IMG/VR virus record: IMGVR_UViG_3300009433_000058
Coordinates: 1-23,677 of that record
Origin: a virus
DNA length: 23,677 bases
Reading direction: 5' to 3' (one strand)
Part shown: positions 8,655-15,182 of the stretch, piece after piece
Layout: each line of letters opens with the position of its first letter
How positions within the stretch are numbered: the first letter of the stretch is position 1
The notes under the pieces: model-generated
Database searches by the model: none
What the model saw: the letters and a program-made list of their open reading frames with translations, nothing else
Told to the model about the DNA's origin: nothing
Position numbers and translations under genes: made by a program

Positions 8655-9323
8655 TTACTCCTCTTCTGCGTTTGCTAAAGCAAGACCTAAGTCTTTAAGA
8701 TAAGCTATTTCTGACTCAGAAAAGTCATCGTGTAAAGCTTTATACCAAATTTCGCTATAAAACGAAGTCTGGCTACGGTAATAATTTTTAGAAAAATTGT
8801 AAAGTTTGCTTTGGAACTTACGCTTAAGTCCAACAACGAAACCTTTACTATTATTGTCTAAAAAGAATAACGTGAAGAAGAACTTCCCCCACTGAACTGG
8901 TGTTTTATGGTCGTTAATGTTGACCCTAGACCAGTTTATGTGAGAACGAAATTGTTCTACTAAATAATATTTAGCTTTTTTCCAGCCTAGTTTATACCAA
9001 CTATGAAAGAATATAGTTATGTACGATAACCAAGTACGCTGTTCCCAGCTTGGATGACCGAACCAAAAACCCGGCTCATAACCTGCGTGGCTATGACCCC
9101 AGTACATAGTAAGTGCATCTGAGTTGCCTAACCAGTTGGCAAACTTATGAGCGTGCTTATGACACAATCTAAATGTAGTTACCCCATCGTATGAGTCAAT
9201 ATAATCACCATAGCCACCAGAAACTTCGAGGTCTAATCCACCTTCGTTGTTTGGTTGCATGGGTCTACTACATTTTGCACATTGGCTGTATAGTTTAGCT
9301 TGTATTTCTGAAATTTCAGACAT
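8655..9323 (-). CDS. Zinc-binding phage protein, unknown (222 aa)
   Basis: The N-terminus carries CAKC (C15/C18), a GGYGDYIDSYDG segment and FRLCHKHAHKF, which together look like one zinc site (C-C-C-H). The remaining 150 residues are very rich in Trp, Tyr, Phe and Lys (WGHSHAGYEPGFWFGHPSW, FFTLFFLDNNSKGF), basic, with no clear membrane helix. SD AAGGGGG supports the start. It is the last gene of the seven-gene operon before the terminator. I recognise the N-terminal domain as a recurrent phage type but know no function. Confidence 0.75.
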   Translation of the reverse strand: MSEISEIQAKLYSQCAKCSRPMQPNNEGGLDLEVSGGYGDYIDSYDGVTTFRLCHKHAHKFANWLGNSDALTMYWGHSHAGYEPGFWFGHPSWEQRTWLSYITIFFHSWYKLGWKKAKYYLVEQFRSHINWSRVNINDHKTPVQWGKFFFTLFFLDNNSKGFVVGLKRKFQSKLYNFSKNYYRSQTSFYSEIWYKALHDDFSESEIAYLKDLGLALANAEEE

Positions 9324-9362
9324 ACGAACCCCCTTATGTTAAATTGAATAGCTAGCTGCTAT

Positions 9363-9554
9363 TTACTCTTCTTCATCGTGAAACGGTCGAACTTCTACTT
9401 GTCCCATTTTTGGTTTCAAGTTTAAGTTCTTTGGTGCCAAAGATAATCTTTCATCGATGCTCTTCATTGCATCTAGAAAATCAACACCAATAAGAGTTAT
9501 ACTGCCCTCTATAGGAACAGTAAACTTCTTTATCTTAATTTCATTCTCTTTCAT
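9363..9554 (-). CDS. Small unknown protein (63 aa)
   Basis: Begins MKENEIKIKKFTVPIEGSITLIGVDFLDAM and ends in acidic residues, a small alpha/beta-type composition with no motif. Its ATG overlaps the TGA of the preceding gene (ATGA) with GAGGAAGA as SD, so translation is coupled. A short hairpin (AATAGC/GCTATT) follows the stop. Function unknown. Confidence 0.7.
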   Translation of the reverse strand: MKENEIKIKKFTVPIEGSITLIGVDFLDAMKSIDERLSLAPKNLNLKPKMGQVEVRPFHDEEE

Positions 9555-9760
9555 TCTTCCTCAGCTAGTTCTTCACCCTCGGGGATGTCTTTTACTGAAT
9601 ATTGTACATCAAATAAACCTAACCCGTGTTCGGATACGTGGTTGATGAAAAAACTCTCAACCAAATTTTGGTCTGTGGTTTCTTCCCATTTATCTTCATC
9701 AAACTCCATGTTCCATATACCGGAAACATTTATTATTGCTTGTAGTCTTTTCATTGCCAT
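9551..9760 (-). CDS. Small acidic protein, unknown (69 aa)
   Basis: MAMKRLQAIINVSGIWNMEFDEDKWEE.. ends EGEELAEEE. The strand pattern at the start (hydrophobic alternation) suggests a small beta fold. AGGAG lies 8 nt before the first ATG, which settles M1 over M3. It follows a 27-aa membrane peptide by 2 nt and overlaps the next gene by 4 nt. Unknown function. Confidence 0.7.
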   Translation of the reverse strand: MAMKRLQAIINVSGIWNMEFDEDKWEETTDQNLVESFFINHVSEHGLGLFDVQYSVKDIPEGEELAEEE

Positions 9761-9762
9761 TT

Positions 9763-9846
9763 TTATACTCCTGTAAAATAGTTATAAGCAACCTGTGCCA
9801 AAATTAAAATTACTAGGACGTAAAACATTTTTTGCTCTCTAATCAT
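9763..9846 (-). CDS. Single-pass membrane mini-protein (27 aa)
   Basis: Sequence MIREQKMFYVLVILILAQVA then YNYFTGV: one hydrophobic helix with a charged N-terminus. Its ATG overlaps the TAA of the preceding gene (TAATG), and its stop is 2 nt before the next ATG, whose SD lies inside this gene. An alternative start at M7 has AGAGAG upstream. The exact fit between two coupled genes makes it likely real. Such peptides can be holin-, superinfection- or membrane-modulating factors; nothing decides which. Confidence 0.6.
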   Translation of the reverse strand: MIREQKMFYVLVILILAQVAYNYFTGV

Positions 9847-10028
9847 TATTCCTCTTCCTCCACCACTCGTTCCTTAACTGTACATACGAAATCATAAGCA
9901 TTGACTCCGTCTCTTTTAAGCTTTTCATGGACTCTCTCCCTAGCCCAATCAATAGCATCTTCATCATCATACTCACACGGAAAGACATCCATATCAGCAA
10001 TTGTAAAATGTATTGTAAACTCTCTCAT
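9846..10028 (-). CDS. Small acidic protein, unknown (60 aa)
   Basis: I prefer the start MREFTIHFTIAD at 10028, because its ATG overlaps the previous TGA (ATGA); an in-frame ATG three codons earlier (10037) is possible. FTIHFTIADMDVFPCEYDDEDAIDWARERV has a beta-strand, acidic-loop, helix pattern seen in many small phage proteins. Ends VVEEEE. No recognised family. Confidence 0.7.
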   Translation of the reverse strand: MREFTIHFTIADMDVFPCEYDDEDAIDWARERVHEKLKRDGVNAYDFVCTVKERVVEEEE

Positions 10029-10429
10029 ACAAACCATCCTACAGCATTGCTGACAGCCTTTTCTCTTTTGTATGTGACTTTATCTTTAAACTTAAGATTA
10101 ATAGTCCATCTGTAAGGTATTTCTGCGTGAACACCCATACCGTAAGGTCTATCCCACTTGTAGTGAAGTCTATAAAGAATGTTGTGTCTTAGCTTCCAAG
10201 CTCTCCAAACTTTATCGGAGTATGTGATAGAGCCACCACCAGCTTCAATCTTGTTAGATTTTAAAGCCCAAAAGAACATAAGTCTTTTAAACCATTGAAA
10301 TCTAAATTGAAAATGTTCTCTTTTGCCATCAATGATGACCCAAAAAGAATACGGTAAATAGCTATCGCTAAACCAATACTTGCCACCTATTAGTTTCCCA
10401 ATAGATTTAAAAAGTAGTTTCTCAATCAT
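10025..10429 (-). CDS. Aromatic- and lysine-rich unknown protein (134 aa)
   Basis: Start chosen at MIEKLLFKSIGK (10429), because GGGGGGAAGG lies just upstream and the ATG overlaps the end of the previous gene; a longer reading to 10474 has no SD. Very basic and aromatic (HFQFRFQWFKRLMFFWALKSNK), like the C-terminal part of the 222-aa protein downstream, with no certain transmembrane helix. Possibly nucleic-acid or membrane associated; function unknown. Confidence 0.65.
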   Translation of the reverse strand: MIEKLLFKSIGKLIGGKYWFSDSYLPYSFWVIIDGKREHFQFRFQWFKRLMFFWALKSNKIEAGGGSITYSDKVWRAWKLRHNILYRLHYKWDRPYGMGVHAEIPYRWTINLKFKDKVTYKREKAVSNAVGWFV

Positions 10430-10613
10430 TATCGCCTTCCCCCCAGTAGTTGTAATCATATGGACTTCTCTCATAAATAGCTACAAACAAAATGTCATGC
10501 ACTTTTCTAGTAGCTTTATAAGCTAGTCTTGTTAAAACAGTACTTCTAGCATCAAGTCTCTCTAAGATTCTCAATGTTATATTTCTAATGTATTTCATAA
10601 TTCTTTCTTTCAT
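10422..10613 (-). CDS. Small basic protein, first gene of the seven-gene operon (63 aa)
   Basis: MKERIMKYIRNITLRILERLDARSTVLTRLAYKATRKV: amphipathic, Arg/Lys-rich helices, then an acidic/aromatic tail (YDYNYWGEGDND). The ATG at 10613 sits exactly 6 nt after the -10 TACAAT, so the mRNA would begin at the A of ATG (leaderless). M6 (10598) is an alternative but also lacks a good SD. Function unknown. Confidence 0.65.
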   Translation of the reverse strand: MKERIMKYIRNITLRILERLDARSTVLTRLAYKATRKVHDILFVAIYERSPYDYNYWGEGDND

Positions 10614-10619
10614 ATTACT

Positions 10620-10648
10620 ATTGTATCATACATTGCAAATAATTGCAA
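10620..10648 (-). promoter_or_regulatory. Class 1 promoter, leaderless type
   Basis: -35 TTGCAA (10643-10648), 17-nt spacer, -10 TACAAT (10620-10625) preceded by TGA (extended -10). The inverted repeat TTGCAATTATTTGCAA covers the -35, as in several other promoters here. Drives 10613 to 8655. Confidence 0.8.
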
Positions 10649-10675
10649 GTACTATGATTAATTATCACAGTACTT
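10647..10675 (-). other. Hairpin across the stop codon of the 204-aa gene
   Basis: The 12-bp arms AAGTACTGTGAT/ATCATAGTACTT have one mispair that is G-U in the minus-strand RNA. The loop is AATTA, and TAA lies inside. There is no U-tract. One of about eleven such structures (see findings). Confidence 0.75.
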
Positions 10676-11272
10676 ACAAGTAATCTTGCGTCGTTTAAGT
10701 GGACACAACCCACCGTCTTTAAGAAACATCATAAGAATCTCTTCTTGAGAAACCCATTGCTGTTTCTTTTTCATGAGTGGGAAATAGTAACCTCCACCGT
10801 CTCTGCGTGCAGAGAAGTTAGAGCACCTCTCGAACCAAGTGTCTGGTCCTTTATGTCTCTCCTTAGTTGACTCAAGTAAAACATGAGTCTTCTCATACTT
10901 ACGCTTGTTGAACTTAGTGCCATCAGCATTCAAGACTTCATCTACTCGTTGGTGAGTCTTCTTGTCCAATACTGTGAACTCAGCGTTGCAAACATCATAG
11001 CTTGCTTTCCTGCCACTGTAAGGACGGTACACATAGTGAGGCACTTCAAAAGTATCACCAATCTGAAGCTGTTTAACTTCTGGCACATCTTGTGACCAAA
11101 GCTCAAAAGATTTAACATCAAAGATGCTTCTCTTCAATCCAGCAACAGACAAGTCTTTTGTATCAGACCTCTCTACTCGTTTCAAGATTTCTAAATCTTG
11201 TTTTGCACGTCTATCGGCTAATGCAGATTGTGGACCATGGTTAATAGACCACACGTATTTTTTAGTATTCAT
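10658..11272 (-). CDS. Unknown protein with C-terminal Cys cluster (204 aa)
   Basis: Basic, mixed alpha/beta composition. The C-terminus GGLCPLKRRKITCKYCDN holds three cysteines (C...C..C), possibly with an upstream Cys (ERCSNF) forming a zinc site. Near the middle is VPHYVYRPYSGRKASYDVCNAEFTVLDKK. SD AGGAGG is perfect and lies within the end of the preceding gene. Two-gene operon from the promoter at 11559-11587. No recognised family; a nucleic-acid-binding role is only a guess from charge and cysteines. Confidence 0.75.
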   Translation of the reverse strand: MNTKKYVWSINHGPQSALADRRAKQDLEILKRVERSDTKDLSVAGLKRSIFDVKSFELWSQDVPEVKQLQIGDTFEVPHYVYRPYSGRKASYDVCNAEFTVLDKKTHQRVDEVLNADGTKFNKRKYEKTHVLLESTKERHKGPDTWFERCSNFSARRDGGGYYFPLMKKKQQWVSQEEILMMFLKDGGLCPLKRRKITCKYCDN

Positions 11273-11273
11273 A

Positions 11274-11528
11274 TTATTCCTCCTCGTTGTTGGTTTCTAC
11301 GGGATACCTAAAGATAAACATATCTCTGGCATCCGTCTTGTTTTTCTTGCTATATTCTCTTTGAGCTTTAGCAGCCCATTTAGAAAATGGCTCTAGTTCA
11401 TTAGCATAACCAAATACACTCAGTTCAATACTGTCCATACCCACAACTTCGTATGTGTGGAAAGGATGTACATTTAGTCCTCTACTAATTTTTAATATGT
11501 CATAAATGAATTCTTTTTTATCGTTCAT
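11274..11528 (-). CDS. Small unknown protein (84 aa)
   Basis: MNDKKEFIYDILKISRGLNVHPFHTYEV.. FSKWAAKAQREYSKKNKTDARDMFIFRYP: a compact alpha/beta composition without cysteines, with an acidic tail. The leader has the common AAAACGAAAGG motif before the ATG, and a class 1 promoter lies 31 nt upstream. It ends 1 nt before the next ATG, so the two genes are coupled. Function unknown. Confidence 0.75.
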   Translation of the reverse strand: MNDKKEFIYDILKISRGLNVHPFHTYEVVGMDSIELSVFGYANELEPFSKWAAKAQREYSKKNKTDARDMFIFRYPVETNNEEE

Positions 11529-11558
11529 TTTTATTCCTTTCGTTTTGCTTATATATTA

Positions 11559-11587
11559 AGTATACCACATGTCTAAAGATAATGCAA
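11559..11587 (-). promoter_or_regulatory. Class 1 promoter
   Basis: -35 TTGCAT (11582-11587), 17-nt spacer, -10 TATACT (11559-11564). An A-tract lies about 15 nt upstream of the -35 (UP-element-like). Drives 11528 to 10658. Confidence 0.85.
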
Positions 11588-11621
11588 ATTAAAAAAGAAA
11601 TTTTTTTTGTCATTTTGAATA

Positions 11622-11720
11622 CGACTCTCCGAAGAGAGTCGACGATGGGAGGGTATCGGACAAAAGTGTAAACTCTTTCGAGTCTACAGCCGACTATCCT
11701 ATTATACCCTCTCGTATCGT
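11622..11720 (-). ncRNA. Candidate structured RNA with GAAA and UUCG tetraloops
   Basis: In the minus-strand RNA, ACGAT + GAGGGTAT (11720-11704) pair with ATACCCTC.. and ATCGT (11656-11642). Inside is ACTC-GAAA-GAGT. Immediately 3' comes CGACTCTC-UUCG-GAGAGTCG, an exceptionally stable hairpin. No promoter is evident directly upstream, so it may be processed from, or read through past, the terminator at 11818. It could be a 3'-end stabiliser for a longer transcript or an independent small RNA. Confidence 0.5.
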
Positions 11721-11817
11721 CCTCGTTTATGTCATCCAGCTTGTTACACATCTTAATTCATCACTATTTAAATAATGCTTCTTGCTGTACGAGTTGAGTC
11801 TTTCTCAACAAGGACAT

Positions 11818-11911
11818 AAAAAAAAGGGAGCCTATTTTTTATAACTTATACTTAATCACTACATTTAGTATCTTTGTATCTCTATACAATTTAGTCATAC
11901 TTCCGGCTCCC
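11818..11911 (-). terminator. Terminator with a long structured loop
   Basis: GGGAGCC (11911-11905) pairs with GGCTCCC (11832-11826) and is followed by eight T on the minus strand. About 72 nt lie between the arms, including TTGTAT-AGAG-ATACAA. This marks the 3' end of the helicase-loader-like operon and its structured 3' region. Confidence 0.7.
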
Positions 11912-12097
11912 TAGTGGAATATGGGGGAGTGACCCCCCAACACTGTCTCGCAACTGTAATATTTTAAGATATGTTTGTCGGCTCCAGTTCAACAATCCTT
12001 GAGAATTCTTTCTCTTGGTAAGTTTTACCTTTCCGGACAATATTCCTATATATACAAGTGTCCAGCTTATATATTTTTCTCGATTGTTCGAGAAATC
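11818..12097 (-). ncRNA. Structured 3' RNA region (about 280 nt) after the acidic gene
   Basis: Directly after the stop at 12098 come TTTCTCGA-ACAA-TCGAGAAA (12076-12095), a GGACA/TGTCC arm, GGTAA/TTACC, GAGAA/TTCTC, TTGTTG/CGACAA and TGGGGG/CCCCCA (11922-11939). The long-loop terminator ends the series. No open frame with a ribosome-binding site is present. It could be an sRNA cut from the 3' end of the operon, or a stability element. Confidence 0.5.
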
Positions 12098-12826
12098 TTA
12101 TTTTACCTCGTTGAAAATATAATTTACAACGTAGTTTATAAAATCTTTAGAAAACATTGCTTTAGAAATTAAGTCTAAGCTTTCCTCTGAATGTTCTTCA
12201 CTGTCGTCTCTTTTTGTCGGCATTCCTTCATTTGCTTTTTGGAAGTCAACAATAAGTGTATAAACATCTTTGATGGTACAAATAAACTCACTAGGCTCTT
12301 CATCGTATTCTCGTTCATCATAATCAACAATCATGAACTTCTGAATAAGCTCGTTAGTGAACTTCTTTAAAGAAAACTGAAAACTTTCTTTATAGTCATC
12401 GTAATTCCACAAAGTCTGGCGTACATAGTTCTTTTTCTCTTTAAGTGTTAATTTCCTATATTTAGAAAAATTCTTGTCTAGAAGATTAAAAGTTAACTTC
12501 TGTAAATCTTTTGTTGTCCAATCTTCTTTGTAATCACCTTTAGTAGTTTCCTCAACACTGCATTCGCTTATTGCATTGAACATAGCTACATCCATATAAT
12601 CCATAAAGTCTTGTGAAGATAATTCAGTATCATCTTTTTCAGCTTCAAAGAAATTTCCAGTTTCTGGGTCAATCTCTTGAATAACATCTAAGCTTCTGAT
12701 AAATGAATCGCCAATATTTTTAATATTGTCTCTTGTTCTAGTTGCCCAATAGAAACCAATAGCTTCTCTGACTTCTTTGGCTTTACTTTCGTAATATTCG
12801 TCTATGATATGTTGTTTGTATAACAT
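12098..12826 (-). CDS. Acidic helical protein, unknown (242 aa)
   Basis: Almost all-helical and strongly acidic (ETGNFFEAEKDDTELSSQDFMDYMDVAMF, DYDEREYDEEPSEF), without cysteine motif or membrane segment. The start has GGGGAG upstream, and its ATG overlaps the preceding TAA by one base, so it is coupled to the helicase-loader-like gene. Partnership suggests a replication-related role, for instance as a binding partner of that protein; this is inference only. Confidence 0.7.
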   Translation of the reverse strand: MLYKQHIIDEYYESKAKEVREAIGFYWATRTRDNIKNIGDSFIRSLDVIQEIDPETGNFFEAEKDDTELSSQDFMDYMDVAMFNAISECSVEETTKGDYKEDWTTKDLQKLTFNLLDKNFSKYRKLTLKEKKNYVRQTLWNYDDYKESFQFSLKKFTNELIQKFMIVDYDEREYDEEPSEFICTIKDVYTLIVDFQKANEGMPTKRDDSEEHSEESLDLISKAMFSKDFINYVVNYIFNEVK

Positions 12827-13590
12827 TACACTATCTCCCCTTGTACAGCTTCTTCTGGCTTACCATACTTCTCAATATGTTCAGCATAAGTTCTGAGATG
12901 AGGTCTAGCATTAGACAACATCCAATCAATCTTGTGGTCTGGTAATTTCATCAACTTTGCAGTTTCTACAAACTTTTCAAGCCACATTGGCTCTGGTTTG
13001 AGTAACTCTTGTTGTTTTGTTGGTGCAGTAACAACTTTCTCTGCTCCACATGCCCTAGCTTCCACAGAAACAGCCTTGTTACAAGAGAGAAAAAATTCCG
13101 GGTCTCCGTACTCATTGTGAACCCAACCTAGCTCAATCCACTCGTGCTCGCCTCCTGCCTTGCATGCTCCTACTTCACCACGAGCAATTTGTTTAATCCT
13201 TTGCTGAGTTATCACTTCTGAGTAGCCAAGCTTATTAATCTTGCCAATAATCTGTGAACTATTTGGTGCAGAGTAGGAACCTTCGTTGTGCAATTTAATA
13301 ACTGCAGACTGAATATCCTTGAATGTCCAGTATTGTAAATCTGAATACATAGCCTTTAGCTGTATATCTGTCCATTCACTAGGTGTATCATCACCTTTTG
13401 TATATCTTATTGAAAGCCATTGAACAATTTCTAAAAATTCGTTCCAAGTAACACCTACTTTGCCTTCTTGAATAAGCTCTTCCATTGTTGAAAGAACTGG
13501 TGCTTTATCTTTGCCACCTTCTACTATCTCTAGTGAAGTTTGGGCTTTTTCTAAATCGTCCTCATAAGGACTGTTAATATCGTCAGACAC
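12826..13590 (-). CDS. Possible replicative helicase loader-like protein (254 aa)
   Basis: Start is GTG at 13590 with AGGAG 6 nt upstream. Residues about 45-115 (TWNEFLEIVQWLSIRYTKG.. MYSDLQYWTFKDIQSAVIKLH..APNSSQIIGKINKLG) have the helical pattern of G39P/DnaC-N-type helicase-loader domains: 'y..L..y....v..Al......aPs...i...i'. A Cys/His cluster follows (CKAGGEHEW..SCNKAV..ACGAEK), likely a zinc site. No AAA+ ATPase motif is present, so it is not a DnaC-type ATPase. It has its own class 1 promoter and a 107-nt leader. No helicase, primase or polymerase gene is visible in the window to confirm the role. Confidence 0.55.
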   Translation of the reverse strand: MSDDINSPYEDDLEKAQTSLEIVEGGKDKAPVLSTMEELIQEGKVGVTWNEFLEIVQWLSIRYTKGDDTPSEWTDIQLKAMYSDLQYWTFKDIQSAVIKLHNEGSYSAPNSSQIIGKINKLGYSEVITQQRIKQIARGEVGACKAGGEHEWIELGWVHNEYGDPEFFLSCNKAVSVEARACGAEKVVTAPTKQQELLKPEPMWLEKFVETAKLMKLPDHKIDWMLSNARPHLRTYAEHIEKYGKPEEAVQGEIV

Positions 13591-13697
13591 TTGTTTCTCC
13601 TATTTTTTCTACTAAAAGCAAAAGTGATGAGTCGCCCCACCACCATTGCTAACTTTAAATGAACACCTGTAATATGTCTATTACAAATATTCCTTTA

Positions 13698-13726
13698 ACT
13701 ATATCACGGAATGCAATAAATTACAA
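13698..13726 (-). promoter_or_regulatory. Class 1 promoter variant for the loader-like operon
   Basis: -35 TTGTAA (13721-13726), 17-nt spacer, -10 TATAGT (13698-13703) with TGA before it. The leader carries a TGTAAT/ATTACA hairpin. The -35 overlaps the stop-codon hairpin (13720-13739) of the upstream gene. Confidence 0.75.
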
Positions 13727-13727
13727 A

Positions 13728-13991
13728 TTAAACTGTAATATCCCCAATAAAGCTAAAGTCTAAAGATTTAAACTCTTCCCATCGTTCCTCGCCATCGTAT
13801 GGTCTCCCAGCGTAATGCCAAGTTGAATACAAAGCAAACAACTTCTTATTCTTATCGTTCAGAATGCACCAGTATAAATCTTTATACGGAACACCTGCCT
13901 GCTCTAGTGCTACTAGAAACATTTTCATATCTGTGTAAATAGTTAAATCACTAATTTTGCACGGATACTGTATTCTTTCTTCTTTGTCCAT
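13728..13991 (-). CDS. Small unknown protein, leaderless mRNA (87 aa)
   Basis: MDKEERIQYPCKISDLTIYTDMKMFLVALEQAGVPYKDLYW.. GRPYDGEERWEEFKSLDFSF, mixed alpha/beta, acidic. The ATG lies exactly 6 nt after the -10 TATCAT, so the transcript should start at the ATG. The stop is spanned by ATTACA/TGTAAT (6 bp). It is the gene nearest the candidate origin. Function not recognised. Confidence 0.7.
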   Translation of the reverse strand: MDKEERIQYPCKISDLTIYTDMKMFLVALEQAGVPYKDLYWCILNDKNKKLFALYSTWHYAGRPYDGEERWEEFKSLDFSFIGDITV

Positions 13992-13997
13992 ACTACT

Positions 13998-14026
13998 ATG
14001 ATATCACATTTCGGGTTATACTACAA
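13998..14026 (-). promoter_or_regulatory. Leaderless promoter
   Basis: -35 TTGTAG (14021-14026), 17-nt spacer, -10 TATCAT (13998-14003) with TGA before it, and 6 nt to the ATG of the 87-aa gene. Confidence 0.7.
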
Positions 14027-14079
14027 GTTATTTAACAATATTTTTACTGATATACTTAATAACACAAACAAATAGTTCT

Positions 14080-14225
14080 ATAGGTATAGTTAATAGGTTT
14101 AGTTATTAGGTATAGTTCCAGTTCATCTGACGAACTACGGTAGTTCATTTAACGAACCCCTGTAGTTCATCTCTCGAACCCCTGTAGTTCGCCATACGAT
14201 ATACGGTGTTCGCCTCTCGAACCAC
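14080..14225. repeat. Candidate origin or packaging site: 13-mers plus five iteron-like repeats
   Basis: Three tandem AT-rich 13-mers (ATAGGTATAGTTA, ATAGGTTTAGTTA, TTAGGTATAGTTC; 14080-14118) are followed by five tandem units with a 21-22 bp period. GTTC occurs at 14121, 14143, 14165, 14187 and 14208. GAAC occurs at 14132, 14154, 14176 and 14219; it is degenerate at 14198. Each unit is thus an inverted repeat GTTC-N7-GAAC on about two helical turns, fitting a dimeric DNA-binding protein. 13-mers beside iterons resemble a replication origin. The terminase-small-like gene 460 bp to the right makes a pac/cos-type recognition site an alternative. Confidence 0.6.
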
Positions 14226-14448
14226 TACATATAGTGGGTATTAAAAAACATACAAGATATGGTATGCCACTAAAAATAACTATGATATAATAAAATCTAA
14301 GGATATAAAGTGTTTCCTTCACTAATCTCCTTTTTCTGTCGGTATATGTACCCTATTGCTTAAAGGCTTTAGGGTTCCCAAAAAGGCTGGCAGCCGGAAC
14401 AATTACTTCAACTCTTATCTTCCCCCCTAGGGAAAAAAATTTTTTCAC
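14226..14448. other. Gene-free stretch with short hairpins
   Basis: Follows the iterons. Seen: ACCACTACATATAGTGGG, a motif with relatives at about 16510 and 17818; an extended -10-like TGATATAAT on the plus strand (14284-14291) with no good -35; GTTCC-(GGCTGGCAGCC)-GGAAC near 14371-14399; and a G/C- then A/T-rich run before the plus promoter. A GTG-started 17-codon frame follows AAGGA near 14310 but is not convincing. No gene is called. Confidence 0.4.
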
Positions 14449-14477
14449 TTGCACAATTCCCCACTCTGTGGTATACT
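14449..14477 (+). promoter_or_regulatory. Plus-strand sigma70-type promoter
   Basis: -35 TTGCAC (14449-14454), 17-nt spacer, -10 TATACT (14472-14477), preceded by an A/T tract. Same architecture as the minus-strand class 1 promoters, but pointing right, away from the candidate origin. Confidence 0.75.
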
Positions 14478-14483
14478 TATATA

Positions 14484-14593
14484 GAGGCATAAAAAGCCGG
14501 TAAAGAAAGCACATTCATTACTGTTGCTTAACTTACTGCATAGATGGGTAAAACATATTTCCAATAAGGGTTGGACCTCGCTCGCCCTTTTTT
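14484..14593 (+). ncRNA. Candidate 110-nt small RNA
   Basis: Begins about 7 nt after the -10 TATACT and ends at AAGGG..CCCTT plus six T (14566-14593). It has a 5' hairpin GGC-ATAAAAA-GCC. The only ATG frame is seven codons without SD. It points toward the minus-strand terminase-small-like gene, whose 3' end it approaches. Possible roles are an origin-linked regulatory or primer RNA, an antisense RNA or a packaging RNA; none is shown by sequence. Confidence 0.5.
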
Positions 14594-14684
14594 AATCTAC
14601 ACTAAAACTCTAGATTTATTCTTGTCATTTGAAATTACAAAGAAATAGCATTAGGGAGCGTGGGAAGATAAATATCCCTATTTT

Positions 14685-15104
14685 TTACTTATCCCCAGAG
14701 TATTTAATCTCAATCTGAATAGGTTCGTCTTCAGAACCACCCATCTCAATCTTCTGAGGTTTAGACCATTTGTCGAAGCTTCTCTCTAACCACCAAGCAG
14801 CAGCTTGCCATTGTCCTCTACTAGCTGCAGTCTTAATGCTATTAAGGAAAATACCTTCAGCTTCTGCTCTAGCTTTCTCCATAGAGTTCAGAAAGTCACT
14901 ATGTAAAGTCTGCAATCCTGCGTCTCTATCATCTCTGCCTTTAGTTAACCAACTGTACAGAGTACCCTTGCTGATGCCAGCCATCCTAGCTGCATCTTCA
15001 ACGAAATAGCCCATTCTAAGCCAGTTTTGTACATTGATGATAAGTTCAGCCGATAACTTACTTGGTCGACCCATCTTATTTTCTTTTTTCTTTTCAATAC
15101 TCAT
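14685..15104 (-). CDS. Terminase small subunit-like HTH protein (139 aa)
   Basis: GRPSKLSAELIINVQNWLRMGYFVEDAARMAGISKGTLYSWLTKGRD is a helix-turn-helix of the terminase-small/transposase-like type. It is followed by a long helix (SMEKARAEAEGIFLNSIKTAASRGQWQAAAWWLER), the usual small-terminase pattern for ring assembly. It should recognise the packaging site and regulate the large subunit. An extended -10 (TGC TAGAAT) lies 11 nt before the first ATG (15104); an internal start at MGRPSKL is possible. Unusually, it lies 6 kb from the large subunit and near the tandem repeats at 14120-14225. Confidence 0.7.
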   Translation of the reverse strand: MSIEKKKENKMGRPSKLSAELIINVQNWLRMGYFVEDAARMAGISKGTLYSWLTKGRDDRDAGLQTLHSDFLNSMEKARAEAEGIFLNSIKTAASRGQWQAAAWWLERSFDKWSKPQKIEMGGSEDEPIQIEIKYSGDK

Positions 15105-15171
15105 TACATATATATTCTAGCATCTATTTTATTGACTCAATTGAAATGTAATATGACGTAGAGATGTGTGA

Positions 15172-15177
15172 TATAAT
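15172..15177 (+). promoter_or_regulatory. Extended -10 element for the plus-strand gene
   Basis: TGTGATATAAT: a consensus TATAAT with an upstream TG motif and no clear -35. Only 5 nt separate it from the ATG at 15183, so the mRNA is effectively leaderless. It shares a 78-bp intergenic with the divergent terminase-small-like gene. Confidence 0.6.
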
Positions 15178-15182
15178 GCCAT

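Noticed and set aside
11518-11751. 77-codon minus-strand frame MCNKLDDINEDD..
   Set aside because: No SD, runs through the structured RNA at 11622-11720 and through the promoter at 11559-11587 into the next gene.
14120-14225. CRISPR or LexA array
   Set aside because: A 21-22 bp period without spacers; half-site order is GTTC..GAAC with a 7-nt gap, not the GAAC-N4-GTTC of SOS boxes. Iteron-like reading fits better.
14313-14366. Plus-strand GTG frame of 17 codons after AAGGA
   Set aside because: The SD is inside a small hairpin and no promoter with a -35 is present; too short to trust.
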